A stretch of 45,894 nucleotides of DNA from Fusobacterium naviforme (GCA_003014445.1 PYGH01000015.1:1-45894), one strand, 5' to 3'. Counted from the stretch's first letter, positions 34,600 through 44,106 are shown. Notes: generated by a model from the letters alone, not told the origin. Program-made: numbers and translations.

Positions 34600-36357
34600 A
34601 TGAAAAGACAGTGTAGCTTGTTATCGGGGAGAGCGGCGGGACTTCGTCTGCTCGCAGCTGTGGCTCTGACAGCGTCGCTGCTGTCCGCCTGTGGGGGGAA
34701 GGGGGCAGAAGCAGAAGGGAGTAAGAGCACTGCGATGCAGAGCACGGAGACTGCCGCGGAAGGTTCGGCGGAGACGAAGCTGAAGGAGAAATCAGAGGGA
34801 AAGCAGAAGGCAGCGACAGCACTCCCGGAGACACAGACGGCGGCGGAGCAGACGCATTTTCTTCATCCCATCATTACCATCAAGCGGAATTTTACAAGCA
34901 GTGATGGAAATACTGGTGCGGAGTGCCGGGCAGAGCTCTGTGAGGTATCTCTGCCGACAGAATACTATCCCGGCATCGGCATCAATGAGGCAGAGCAGTA
35001 CAGCGCGCTCTCCCGCGCACTGTCTGACTACTACGAACGGGAGGAGGAGCACTATGCAGAGTGGTATTCTGATCTTATTTCACGCATGTATGAATATGAA
35101 GCGGAGGGCTTTACCGCGTCCTATTCACATGAACAGAGTGCAGTGATCTCCCGGGCGGATGATAAGGTGCTCAGCGTCCGCTGCCATGTGTTCAGTTACG
35201 AAGGCGGTGTTCATGGCATGTACAGTATGTACGGGGAGAATTTTGATGTTCAGACGGGGAAAATGCTCTCTCTTCCGGATGTGATCCGCGATGCGGACAG
35301 AGCCGGGGAGCTGATCTATCATTTTTTGAGAGCGGAATATCCGGAGCTGAATATCACTCCGGAGACCTATGGCCCGGACTATTTTCGTGAGCAGCTGAGA
35401 GAAGGCTATGAGAACGTCGGTTGGGCTATGGATTACAGTGGTGTGACGATCTTCTACCCGCCCTATGAGCTTGGCAGCTACGCGGACGGTTTGCAGGTTG
35501 TGACGCTCTCCTCTGCGGCGCACCCGGAGATATTCAATCCGGAATATATCTACGCTGGACAGGATTTTATCACACCTCTGAATCAGGAGAGGAAGACCTA
35601 TGTAGATCTGGACGGCGACGGGGAGCTGGAGGGAATTCAGCTGTACGGTTCTTATGACGCGGCAGGAGACTGGGAGTCATTCTCGGCTTATACGATCAAT
35701 GTGGATGGCAGGGGGTATCCGTACAGTTTTGATACGCCCATCTACGGAGGACAGGGCTATATCCTGTACCGTGGTGGAAAGTACTATCTCTATTATTATG
35801 GATCTGGAGATAATGACTGCAGTGGTCTCTTTATTTATGAGCTGAGCGCTGACAAAGCGCCTGTGCTGCTGCTGGAGAACTGGAATCTGAATGAGGACGG
35901 CGCCCTCCGTTTTGATGAGAATCAGGGCTTTGACTGGATCGAGGAGAGGTACAGCTTTACAGATTCGCAGTGTGCTGTTCTGAGCTCCTGCTCTGAGGTG
36001 CTGAGTACGGTAGATGTAGATAACCTGTACCAGATTAATGAGAAGGGACTGCCGGAGGTGCTCTCATCGCAGGGCTTCATTCCGGAGGGGCGCCGCTGGG
36101 ATATGAGGCTCAAGAGAGAGCTTGAGGTGAGTGTTCTGGATGATGAGGGAAATATCTCCGGGCGCACAAGCGTACCTGCGGGCACAAGATGCCGGATATG
36201 CCGCGTCGGGCTGGAGGACAGGACGGCAGATCTCATCTTCTACGGGGAGAAGACACTGACAGGAAGGGTGCAGGTAGAGCTGGACAGTGATTGGATGCAC
36301 AGCATCGACGGAGTCGATATCCATGAAATCTTTGACGGGCTGATATTCGTGGGCTGA
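34600..36357 (+). CDS. lipoprotein with RsiV-like (DUF3298) domain
   Basis: A 585-residue exported protein starting at ATG 34600 (GGGAGG upstream). It has a signal peptide with lipobox LLSAC, then a Ser/Glu/Thr-rich linker (about residues 30-85). A DUF4163/DUF3298-type domain covers about 95-310, with VFSYEGGVHGMYSMYGENFD and QTGKMLSLPDVI as in anti-sigma factor RsiV ectodomains. The C-terminal half has an EF-hand-like Asp-rich stretch (DLDGDGELEG) and no clear family. It should be tethered outside the membrane, perhaps sensing or binding glycans or lysozyme-like proteins. No sigma factor gene is next to it. Confidence 0.75.
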   Translation: MKRQCSLLSGRAAGLRLLAAVALTASLLSACGGKGAEAEGSKSTAMQSTETAAEGSAETKLKEKSEGKQKAATALPETQTAAEQTHFLHPIITIKRNFTSSDGNTGAECRAELCEVSLPTEYYPGIGINEAEQYSALSRALSDYYEREEEHYAEWYSDLISRMYEYEAEGFTASYSHEQSAVISRADDKVLSVRCHVFSYEGGVHGMYSMYGENFDVQTGKMLSLPDVIRDADRAGELIYHFLRAEYPELNITPETYGPDYFREQLREGYENVGWAMDYSGVTIFYPPYELGSYADGLQVVTLSSAAHPEIFNPEYIYAGQDFITPLNQERKTYVDLDGDGELEGIQLYGSYDAAGDWESFSAYTINVDGRGYPYSFDTPIYGGQGYILYRGGKYYLYYYGSGDNDCSGLFIYELSADKAPVLLLENWNLNEDGALRFDENQGFDWIEERYSFTDSQCAVLSSCSEVLSTVDVDNLYQINEKGLPEVLSSQGFIPEGRRWDMRLKRELEVSVLDDEGNISGRTSVPAGTRCRICRVGLEDRTADLIFYGEKTLTGRVQVELDSDWMHSIDGVDIHEIFDGLIFVG

Positions 36358-36384
36358 GTTGGATTCATGCTGTGAGAGAAGAGA

Positions 36385-36430
36385 GAAGGGACTGCGAGAG
36401 AACGGATTTCCGTTGTCCCGCAGTCCCTTC
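36385..36430. terminator. bidirectional hairpin between convergent genes
   Basis: Arms GAAGGGACTGCG and CGCAGTCCCTTC with inner AACGG/CCGTT pairing, between the lipoprotein gene and the CofE-like gene. Confidence 0.7.
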
Positions 36431-36461
36431 CCGTATAGAAAAGCAAGGTTTGATATGCAGC

Positions 36462-37655
36462 TTAATTTGTATAGTTGTCGAAATAGCCCTGAATGTAGAC
36501 GATCGGCGTGCCCTTGTCTCCGGAGCCGGAAGTCAGGTCGCAGAGACTGCCCAGCAGATCTGTCAGCTGACGGGGGGTCGTGCCCTGCGCTGCCATCTGG
36601 CCGACGAGATGATCGGACTTTTCGTGAATGGCGTTCCGGATAGCATCCCTCAGCGCGTCTCCGCTCAGATCCTTAAAATCATTGTCCGCGAGATACTTCA
36701 GCTTCAGCTCGTTCGGCGTTCCCTCGAGTCCGCTGGTATAGCCGGGGGAGATCACCGGATCTGCCAGCTCCCAGATCTTACCGACCGGATCCTTGAAGGC
36801 GCCGTCGCCATAGACCATGACCTCGATGGTTTTTCCGGTGCGTTTTCTGACCTCTTCCTGAATGGCGAGCACCAGCTTGCTGCATTCGCGCGGGAACAGC
36901 TTGATCTGTTCCTCTGTGGATTTGTTGGAGCCAAGCAGACCGTAGGTCTCATTGTAGCCGGAGCCATTGATCGGCTGATTCATGATATCGTCAAGGCTGC
37001 GGACGCACTTTGCGCCATGCCTGTTGAGGAGTGCCTTTGTGCGCTTCCGGGTGTGGATATCGCAGTTGATGACATAGGGCGTATGCTCCAGTATGGTCAG
37101 GGGGCTGTTTGAGAAGATGATCTCGCACTCTTTGCCAAGGCCCTCTATAAGCTCCTTGTAGTAGGAGACATAGTCCATACCGGTAAATCTATGCTTCTGG
37201 AAGCCAAAGTGCTGACGATACTCCGCCTCTGTCAGCGTATCCTTCCAGGGATCAAGACCGGAGGCATCCACCTGATCGAGAGAGACCAGATGATTTCCCA
37301 CCTCATCGGCCGGGTAGGAGAGCTGAAGGATGATCTTCCTTACATCTGCGCTCGCGATGGCTCTCAGGATGATGGCAAAACGGTTGCGGCTCAGGATCGG
37401 AAAGACAACGCCGACTTCTTTTCCGGCAAAATCTTTATTGATATCCTCTGCCACCTGTCCAATGGTTACGTAGTTACCTTGCGTGCGGGCCACAATGCTC
37501 TCTGTGATCGCGACGACATCCTTCTGTCCGATTTCTACATGCTCCTGACTGTAGAAGCGCTCCAGTATATCCGGAATGATTTGAACTAAATTGTCCCCGG
37601 CCTTGAAGATTGGTGCGCGCAAGCCTCTGACGACAGTTCCGACGATTCTTTCCAT
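36462..37655 (-). CDS. coenzyme F420-0:L-glutamate ligase-like (CofE/FbiB family) protein
   Basis: A 397-residue protein with the F420_ligase fold: GTVVRGLRAPIFKAGDNL, VVAITESIVARTQGNY near the N-terminus, and later VMVYGDGAFKDPVGKIWELA and ISPGYTSGLEGTPNELKLKY. CofE adds glutamate to F420-0. Clostridia generally lack F420, and no other F420 gene is present here, so a different amide-forming role is likely. AAAGGAG precedes the ATG. It is divergent from a LysR regulator that may control it. Confidence 0.8.
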   Translation of the reverse strand: MERIVGTVVRGLRAPIFKAGDNLVQIIPDILERFYSQEHVEIGQKDVVAITESIVARTQGNYVTIGQVAEDINKDFAGKEVGVVFPILSRNRFAIILRAIASADVRKIILQLSYPADEVGNHLVSLDQVDASGLDPWKDTLTEAEYRQHFGFQKHRFTGMDYVSYYKELIEGLGKECEIIFSNSPLTILEHTPYVINCDIHTRKRTKALLNRHGAKCVRSLDDIMNQPINGSGYNETYGLLGSNKSTEEQIKLFPRECSKLVLAIQEEVRKRTGKTIEVMVYGDGAFKDPVGKIWELADPVISPGYTSGLEGTPNELKLKYLADNDFKDLSGDALRDAIRNAIHEKSDHLVGQMAAQGTTPRQLTDLLGSLCDLTSGSGDKGTPIVYIQGYFDNYTN

Positions 37656-37766
37656 AAATAGATCTCCTTTGTGATTGGTGGACTGCTATCTAGCATAATA
37701 GCCGAAATCATGATATAAGTGAAATAAAAGTATATAACATTAGACATAAGCTGGAGTAATATCGAA

Positions 37767-38624
37767 ATGAATTTGAATCATTATCAGGTTTTTGTGACGG
37801 TTGCGGAAAAAGGAAATTTTTCAAAAGCGGGGCAGGAGCTGTTTTTGAGTCAGCCTGCCGTATCACAGATGATGAGTCAACTTGAGCAGGAGCTCGGCTG
37901 CAGGCTGTTTGTGCGACAGTCCAGGGGAGTAGTTCTGACGGTGGAGGGGCAGGAATTTTATCATCAGGTCAAAACAGGCGTGCAGGCTCTGGAGCAGGCA
38001 AATCAGCGCATGCAGGAAATGAAGCTGCTGGAATGGGGCGTTCTGCGCCTGGGAGTTTCAGATACGATCTCACGCTATGTTCTGCCGAAGCGCCTGAAAA
38101 AATTTTCCAATCGGTATCCGCGTCTTCGCATCAGTATCCGGAACGGAACCTCCAGTGAGCTGGAACATATGCTGCTCAGTGGAGAGGTGGATCTTGTCTT
38201 TGGATTCATGCCTCAACATTTGGAGGAAGTGGAGTTCTGCACATTAATGACGCTTCATGAGGTCTTTGTGACGTCGAGGGAATATGCCCGGGAGCTTCCG
38301 GAGCTTCTGACTGCGCAGAATATTCATCAGATCAAGATCATGATGCTGGATCGGAAGAGTCAGACCAGAAAGCAGATCGATGCGCATCTGCTGCTGCAGA
38401 ATATCAGCCTGAACCCGGAGGTGGAGCTGGCCAATTATGAACTGCTGGCAGAATTTGCAAAGGAGGGGCTGGGAGTCGCCATACTCGCCCGGGAGCTGAT
38501 TGAGGATCTCCATGTGCTCCGCTCTAATATTGATCTGCCGACGCGGGACGTGGGCTTCTACTATCAGAGGAAAATACCCCTGTCCCATGCGGCAAAGGCA
38601 TTTGTGGAAACCATGATACAGTAA
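37767..38624 (+). CDS. LysR-family transcriptional regulator
   Basis: A 285-residue regulator: N-terminal winged helix (residues 1-60, with GNFSKAGQELFLSQPAVSQM and QLEQELGCRLFVRQSRGVVL), then a co-inducer domain (about 90-285). LysR proteins usually control a divergent gene, here the CofE-like gene 111 bases away. The AT-rich interval is the expected binding area, but I could not fix one T-N11-A box over others. Confidence 0.9.
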   Translation: MNLNHYQVFVTVAEKGNFSKAGQELFLSQPAVSQMMSQLEQELGCRLFVRQSRGVVLTVEGQEFYHQVKTGVQALEQANQRMQEMKLLEWGVLRLGVSDTISRYVLPKRLKKFSNRYPRLRISIRNGTSSELEHMLLSGEVDLVFGFMPQHLEEVEFCTLMTLHEVFVTSREYARELPELLTAQNIHQIKIMMLDRKSQTRKQIDAHLLLQNISLNPEVELANYELLAEFAKEGLGVAILARELIEDLHVLRSNIDLPTRDVGFYYQRKIPLSHAAKAFVETMIQ

Positions 38625-38763
38625 GTGCGAGCTGTATCGTTTCTGTAAATATGCTAAATTAATGGTATTCCATAAATAACGCTATATAATTTGGACTTGT
38701 TTTGTTTATTATTTCAAGAGAGTGTTAATTCAATCATTATTTTCTTGAAAACCTCCGGCGGAT

Positions 38764-39095
38764 GTGTATGGATTTGCCTGCAAATACAGAACCAATGTCC
38801 ATGAAATCAGGCGTAGATACTATTGGGACGGACACTTCACGGTAGCATACGGGACGCGTTCAGGCATGAAGGCCACCACTTTTTATAAAAGCGGCTTCAA
38901 GCGTAAGACTATTCCCAATAAGGCAGAACAGATTGACGAACTGCCTCAGTACGGAAAATATCGCAAACCGAATACTTTGAAACAAAGGGTAGAGCGGAAT
39001 GTCACAAAATGATTCATCAACAATGACTGCAAATATGATAAGCAGAAAGCCGTATACACCGAGAGGTGTAAGTACGGTTTGGGAGGGAGTGGAAA
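38764..39095 (+). mobile_element. group II intron remnant (end of intron-encoded protein plus RNA element)
   Basis: An 82-codon frame (38764-39012) resembles the C-terminal part of intron reverse transcriptases just before the HNH domain: HFTVAYGTRSGMKATTFYKS, then DELPQYGKYRKPNTLKQR. It then breaks off. Downstream, CCGTA TACACC GAGA GGTGTA AG TACGG (39050-39077) is the conserved hairpin that usually follows such genes. The reverse transcriptase core and catalytic domains V/VI are not seen, so the element is dead. Confidence 0.6.
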
Positions 39096-39128
39096 TAAGT
39101 CCTTTTTATGTGGAGGATGCGTGGAAGC

Positions 39129-39335
39129 TTACCTCATGTACTTCTCATTAGACGCAAGGATCTGTTTGCCCTGCAAATCTTCCCGCTTCACCTGATAGAA
39201 CAGGTATGCCTGGCAGCAGTATATGATGTCGTTCAGAATTGTTTCCGGGGCAACGGTGCGCTGCCGGTTTTTCAGGAACCTTAAAAGAGAGGTGGCTGAG
39301 AAGCGAAAACGGGCGCACTGTCACCAATCAGCGAT
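39129..39335 (-). pseudogene. DUF4143-type AAA ATPase, C-terminal fragment
   Basis: Read leftwards, the frame gives SATSLLRFLKNRQRTVAPET, ILNDIIYCCQAYLFYQVKRE and DLQGKQILASNEKYMR, stopping at 39129. This matches the C-terminal winged-helix domain of the common AAA/DUF4143 ATPases, which continue with the DLGLR-type end missing here. The ATPase domain is absent. It lies between the intron remnant and the surface-protein gene, in a decayed junction. Confidence 0.65.
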
Positions 39336-39454
39336 CCCATAGAGCGGTCTTCTCCGAAAAGAAGGGTTGCATATTTTGTGGAGCAAGGGTAAAATAAAAG
39401 ATAAAGCAATATGTTAATAACACGAAATAAGTCCGGGAATGGCGGGGAAATTTT

Positions 39455-42400
39455 ATGAAAAATGCACAAAAAATCGCTGCAGCAGCTGCATCACTTTTTT
39501 TGGTGGGGCATCTGTTTTTGTCTGATGTAACCGTATTTGCGAATCGGGGCTCCCAAATGGAACGTGCCGCCGCTACGAAAAGTAATGCCGGGCGCGGCGA
39601 AGCAGAGTCCTTTGAGGCAGAGGGTTTCGTTTGGGACGATATCCCGTTGGCGACGGAAAGCAACGGTGATCCGACAGGTCAAAAAGCGACGGACAGCAAT
39701 GTTATGCTGAGTCAGGCGAGGGAAGGCAGACAACCTGAGAGCAATGTGCAATACCAGGGAGCGCTCAGCGAACATGCAAACTATACCTTCAGCTTTGAAC
39801 TTGACAGAGATGAGTTCAGCGACTTCCAAAACCAGCACACTGCATATTATAACTACGGTGTGATGCATCCCGAGGCGCCGTTCTTTGACCGGGCTGCATG
39901 GGCGCTCAAAAGTTTTTCTGTCGAATATGAATTGCATATAAAAGATAGCGGAGAATCCCTGCTGGGCGGTATCTTCTATGATGAGGCTCAGTACGAATGG
40001 AAGACCCATATGTCTTTCCGGGACATTCCGATTGATTACCCGAAGGTCATCGTGGAATATTACAACGGGGATGAGGGAAACTACGTCCCGAATGCACTGC
40101 TGCATTACGATTTGTATCTGGATGCCTCGGCGGAACAGAAGTGCATGATTCTTCGGCTTCCCAGCATTCAGCCGACATGGGAATGCGACGACCCGGGGAA
40201 AATGCTGCGCATGGAAAACCCGCACATTTGGTCCGGAACGCTGTATTTAAACGGCGAGGCAGGAGACGATCAAAAGGACGGAAGGACGGAAGAAAATGCC
40301 GTAAAATCCGTTAAAAGAATTAAGGAGCTTCTCGGGGGAGCAGCAGCGCAGACGGAGGGAGCGGTGCGGAGACCGCGCTCTTCGGAGGGGGGAAACCGGT
40401 CCCCCATTCTTGCAGATCCCGTTTCCGTGGTTGTCACAGGGACAACAGACATAGAGGGAGATGCCTTGAGCTTCCCGGAAATCAGAGCAAAGTTTCTGCG
40501 CGGCGAAACCTTTAACCAATATCTGTTTCGTGTCCCCCAGGGCAAAGAAGCCACCCTCTCTCAGGTTATAATAGACGGCAATTCGGAGAACAACAAGGGA
40601 ATCGAAACATCACTGATGGAAGTGTGCCAGGACGGGATCTTAAATATCAGGGAGGGAACCGTTCTCCGAAACAATCAAATAAAAGCGTTGCCTGACGATG
40701 CCACGAACGGCGGCGGCATTTATGCATACCATGCCACCGTAAATATGACAGGCGGCGTGGTGGAAGAAAATCAGGCGACACGCGGCGGCGGCATTCAAAT
40801 CAACGGTTCTGTGATGAACTTTTCCGGCGGCGTTGTTCGAAAGAACCGATCCGAACAGGTCGAAGATAACAGCGTGACACCGGTACAATATTATGCCGCA
40901 GGCGGTGGAATCTTAGTCTGCAACGGCGGGACGCTGAATCTGTCCGAAAACGCGGAAGTCAGAGACAATTATTCGGGAGAAGTGGGCGGAGGCATAAGCC
41001 TTGGAATGAGAGTGTGGGGGCCTACGAACACCCTGCACATGGATGGGGGGACAATCGACGGAAATGTGGCAGGGTCCTCCGGCGGCGGGCTGTTTGTGCA
41101 GGCAAAATATTTCTCTGGAGGTCCGTCCCGGGCCTACGTTTTTGGCGGAAGGATCACAAATAACAGAATGGATGGCAGCGGCGTCACAGATAGTGATTTC
41201 GGAGGCGGCGGGATCTATGTAAACGGTGCAAATGATAAATACGGCATACAGGGAGCCAACGGGGAGTTGTATCTTAAGAATGCTGTCATCACAGACAACA
41301 CGGCCAGCTGGCACGGCGGCGGCTATGCAGCGTGCCCCATTTCACACACCATTTTTTATTTGACAAACGGCGTTGCCCTGTATGGAAATCACGCGTATTC
41401 TGCAGAAGACTTTTTTCTGCTTTGTGCACATGTCTACGGAACACACGGAGGGAAGCCGGAATATGAGCTTTCGGAGCGCATGCTGGGAGGGGTTCCGTAC
41501 CAATGGAAGGAGAGGAATGGTTCTCTGTTCCCGAAAGAACGATATCAGGGGCAGCTGACGCAGGATCGCGACACCATCGGCCTACATACAGAGGAGAGGG
41601 GGAATCTCCTGACCCGGAAGCTTGCCAAGGTGTGGATCACCGGAAATACTTCCGCGACGAGAGGCGGAGGCATCGGGACGAACGGCACGGTCATCATCGG
41701 TGAGGACGAGGCCAACACCAAAATTTCCGTGGTGAAGAAATGGGAGGCGAGTGCCGATGGCGAAGATGCCCATCCGGATTCCGTCACCGTGGAGCTGATC
41801 GGAACGGCGGCAGGGGCGTCCGATGTGATTGAGCAGAGAACATTAAGCGCAGAAAATGAGTGGAAGACCACATTTGAAAAGCTGCCGAAATACCAGGGCG
41901 ACGCGGAAATCACATATACGGTGCGGGAAGCAGAAGTGAAGGGATATACCGGAACTGTGAGGGGAAGCGAAGCGGACGGATTTGTGATCACCAATAAAAA
42001 GGACACGCCGCCGGTGCCGCCGACACCTCTGACGCCGCCGAAAACGGAGGTGAAGGTAACAAAAGAGTGGATTCTTCCGGGCGGTGAGCAGCTCCCTGGC
42101 AGCGTGGAAATCGTGCTCTGCAGAGACGGGGTAGAGACCGGCGAAAGACGGATCCTGAATGAGGACAACCATTGGAGCGCAGTCTTTTCGGATCTGCCGG
42201 TGGTGGAGCGGATTGATTCAAAACACCCGTATGAATATAGCGTAAAGGAAGCGGGGGAAACAGGGAACCGCATCACCTTGAACGGAACCGAGTATGGAGT
42301 GATTTACGCCGGAACGATGGAGGAGGGATTTACGGTCACCAACAAACGGGAGCCAAAATCACCGCCGCCGACACCGTTGACGCCGCCGAAAACGGAGGTG

Positions 42401-43015
42401 AGGGTAAAAAAAGAGTGGATTCTTCCGGGCAGTGAGCAGCCCCCTAGAAGCGTGGAAATGGTGCTCTGCAGAGACGGGGTAGAGACCGGCGAAAGACGGA
42501 TCCTGAATGAGGACAACCATTGGAGCGCAGTCTTTTCGGATCTGCCGGTGGTGGAGCAGATTGATTCAAAACACCCGTATGAATATAGCGTAAAGGAAGC
42601 GGGGGAAACAGGGAACCGCATCACTTTGAACGGAACCGAGTATGGGGTGATTTACGCCGGAACGATGGAGGAGGGATTTACGGTCACCAACAAACGGGAG
42701 CCGAAATCTCCGCCGCCGGAGGAACCGAAGAAGCCGAGAAATCCGGGGGGCGGGAATCCGCCGCCGGATCGCCCGGGGAAACCCAAATCCCCGCCGCCGG
42801 ATCAACCGGGAAACCCGAAATCCCCGCCGCCTGTTTTGACGCCGTCCACCCCGGTCAAGATGGAGAAGCCGGGGCAGAGCATGCCGAAAACAGGGCAAGG
42901 GAAAGCAATTTTCTGCGCCGCCTGGATGTTGATTCTGTTTGCGGCACTCTTCTTTCTTCGAGAGGTTCAGAATGAACGCTTGAGACGGCGCCGTCACAGA
43001 AAAATCTATAGATAA
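39455..43015 (+). CDS. large sortase-anchored surface protein with beta-helix and Cna-B domains
   Basis: A 1186-residue protein. A signal peptide (residues about 1-30, AAAAASLFLVGHLFLSDV) is followed by a unique region (about 40-330). A right-handed beta-helix (about 335-745) carries eight GGGI/GGGL turns such as NGGGIYAYHATVNMTGG and TRGGGIQI. Three Cna-B domains follow: about 750-850, 863-978 and 979-1080, the last two nearly identical. A Pro-rich linker (PPPDQPG-like) and the sortase signal MPKTG at about 1143 with a hydrophobic helix and RRRRHRK tail end the protein. It is likely an adhesin anchored in the wall. GGCGGGG precedes the ATG. No sortase gene lies in the window. Confidence 0.88.
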   Translation: MKNAQKIAAAAASLFLVGHLFLSDVTVFANRGSQMERAAATKSNAGRGEAESFEAEGFVWDDIPLATESNGDPTGQKATDSNVMLSQAREGRQPESNVQYQGALSEHANYTFSFELDRDEFSDFQNQHTAYYNYGVMHPEAPFFDRAAWALKSFSVEYELHIKDSGESLLGGIFYDEAQYEWKTHMSFRDIPIDYPKVIVEYYNGDEGNYVPNALLHYDLYLDASAEQKCMILRLPSIQPTWECDDPGKMLRMENPHIWSGTLYLNGEAGDDQKDGRTEENAVKSVKRIKELLGGAAAQTEGAVRRPRSSEGGNRSPILADPVSVVVTGTTDIEGDALSFPEIRAKFLRGETFNQYLFRVPQGKEATLSQVIIDGNSENNKGIETSLMEVCQDGILNIREGTVLRNNQIKALPDDATNGGGIYAYHATVNMTGGVVEENQATRGGGIQINGSVMNFSGGVVRKNRSEQVEDNSVTPVQYYAAGGGILVCNGGTLNLSENAEVRDNYSGEVGGGISLGMRVWGPTNTLHMDGGTIDGNVAGSSGGGLFVQAKYFSGGPSRAYVFGGRITNNRMDGSGVTDSDFGGGGIYVNGANDKYGIQGANGELYLKNAVITDNTASWHGGGYAACPISHTIFYLTNGVALYGNHAYSAEDFFLLCAHVYGTHGGKPEYELSERMLGGVPYQWKERNGSLFPKERYQGQLTQDRDTIGLHTEERGNLLTRKLAKVWITGNTSATRGGGIGTNGTVIIGEDEANTKISVVKKWEASADGEDAHPDSVTVELIGTAAGASDVIEQRTLSAENEWKTTFEKLPKYQGDAEITYTVREAEVKGYTGTVRGSEADGFVITNKKDTPPVPPTPLTPPKTEVKVTKEWILPGGEQLPGSVEIVLCRDGVETGERRILNEDNHWSAVFSDLPVVERIDSKHPYEYSVKEAGETGNRITLNGTEYGVIYAGTMEEGFTVTNKREPKSPPPTPLTPPKTEVRVKKEWILPGSEQPPRSVEMVLCRDGVETGERRILNEDNHWSAVFSDLPVVEQIDSKHPYEYSVKEAGETGNRITLNGTEYGVIYAGTMEEGFTVTNKREPKSPPPEEPKKPRNPGGGNPPPDRPGKPKSPPPDQPGNPKSPPPVLTPSTPVKMEKPGQSMPKTGQGKAIFCAAWMLILFAALFFLREVQNERLRRRRHRKIYR
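42041..42720 (+). repeat. recent tandem duplication of a 348-bp Cna-B module
   Basis: The unit beginning AAAACGGAGGTGA at 42041 recurs at 42389, 348 bases (116 codons) later, in frame. The two copies differ at only a few positions, mostly in the first 100 bases, and even silent sites are largely identical. This indicates a recent duplication or gene conversion. Confidence 0.9.
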
Positions 43016-43093
43016 TTCTCTCAGGCAGCACCCGTACCACATCATTCTTCCAACTGACAACAGGTTTACTCCATCGCCTATTACGGGCAGCAT

Positions 43094-43303
43094 TGACTTT
43101 TCAGGAGCTCGGGCTATAATGAGCTTGAGTGTAACTCCGCGCGGAGAAGCTCCGGCGGGCTGTGTGAGGGGGAGCGCCCTGACATGGTATACAGAAATAA
43201 CGCGATGGGAGCCTGTGTGCAGGTTGAGAGGGTGCGGAGCAAGCATCGACCGCCAGAAACAGGTGCTTTATACCTTGGCGGATCGCGTTTCACAGAGTTT
43301 ACA
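43094..43303 (+). ncRNA. structured 5' leader of thiW-thiM, riboswitch-like
   Basis: A 300-base untranslated region before thiW can form several stems, among them CCTG/CAGG near 43212-43223, GGTGC/GCATC near 43231-43247 and CCGCCA/TGGCGG with an inner AGGT/ACCT (about 43250-43281), and then a terminator. A CTCGGG...CTTGAGTG stretch and a CCTGACATGG...GATGGGA stretch vaguely recall the two halves of a TPP aptamer. The CUGAGA and UAAUxCCAGCG cores do not match. Whatever the ligand, the leader layout points to transcription attenuation, probably by thiamine pyrophosphate or a precursor. Confidence 0.5.
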
Positions 43304-43331
43304 AAAGCGTATCCGGAAGGATGCGCTTTTT
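43304..43331 (+). terminator. intrinsic terminator in the thiW leader (expression platform)
   Basis: Stem AAAGCGTATCC (43304-43314) / GGATGCGCTTT (43319-43329), eleven pairs with one G-U and a GGAA loop, ending in a T-run. It lies 60 bases before the thiW start, so read-through must be controlled for the operon to be made. Confidence 0.85.
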
Positions 43332-43391
43332 ATTATGGGCACGCACCGGACCGCAAAGAGTGCTTTGCCAGAATTATAGAAAGGAAGAAAT

Positions 43392-44105
43392 ATGAAAACG
43401 AATCAGCAGCTCACAAGACTCAGCTTTATGGGAATGATGATCGCTATCGGCGTAGTGATTTCGCCCGTGCTTCGCGTCGAGGGAATGTGCCCTATGGCAC
43501 ATCTCATCAATATCACCTGCGCTGTGTTTCTGGGGCCCTACTATGCCTTTTTCTGCGCGCTGGTCATCGGGATACTGCGCATGATGTTCATGAGCATTCC
43601 GCCGCTCGCACTGACCGGAGCAGTGTTTGGAGCCTTTCTCTCCGGTATGCTGTATCGTCTGTCGAGAGGAAAGCTTATCTGGGCTTTTCTCGGAGAGGTC
43701 ATCGGGACCGGAATCATAGGCGCGATTATTTCCTATCCTGTCATGACCCATATCTGGGGAAGAAACGGTCTGAGCTGGTTTTTTTATGTGCCTTCCTTTG
43801 TGGCGGCGACGCTGATCGGAGGGAGTCTCGCATTCTTTATGCTGAAGCAGATGCAGAAGTCCGGGCTGCTCTCCAGATTTCAGGCGGCGCTTGGCTCGCG
43901 CGTTTACACCGGGGGCAGTCAGCTGCTGAATGACTCCATCGGAATTGCAGTGCTGGGGTTTGTGGCTTATCTGGTCACAGTCGTTCTGGTGAACAGCTTT
44001 GTGCCGGAGCCGGGAGCGGCGGTGAATGCAATCAAGTATCTGGTGCTTGCGGCATTTATTCTGGGGGGCGTGCTGTACTGGGCGCTGAACCGCAGGAGGG
44101 GATGA
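43392..44105 (+). CDS. thiW: ThiW-type ECF-transporter substrate subunit (thiazole)
   Basis: A 237-residue membrane protein. Residues about 1-165 match ThiW: MGMMIAIGVVISPVLRVEGM, CPMAHLINITCAVFLGPYYA, and the GMLYRL region. ThiW is thought to bind hydroxyethylthiazole for an energy-coupling-factor transporter whose motor proteins are encoded elsewhere. ThiW proteins are usually about 160-170 residues; here about 70 more residues with one or two extra helices follow. GAAAGGAAGAA precedes the ATG. It overlaps the thiM translation region by spacing of one base. Confidence 0.85.
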   Translation: MKTNQQLTRLSFMGMMIAIGVVISPVLRVEGMCPMAHLINITCAVFLGPYYAFFCALVIGILRMMFMSIPPLALTGAVFGAFLSGMLYRLSRGKLIWAFLGEVIGTGIIGAIISYPVMTHIWGRNGLSWFFYVPSFVAATLIGGSLAFFMLKQMQKSGLLSRFQAALGSRVYTGGSQLLNDSIGIAVLGFVAYLVTVVLVNSFVPEPGAAVNAIKYLVLAAFILGGVLYWALNRRRG

Positions 44106-44106
44106 G

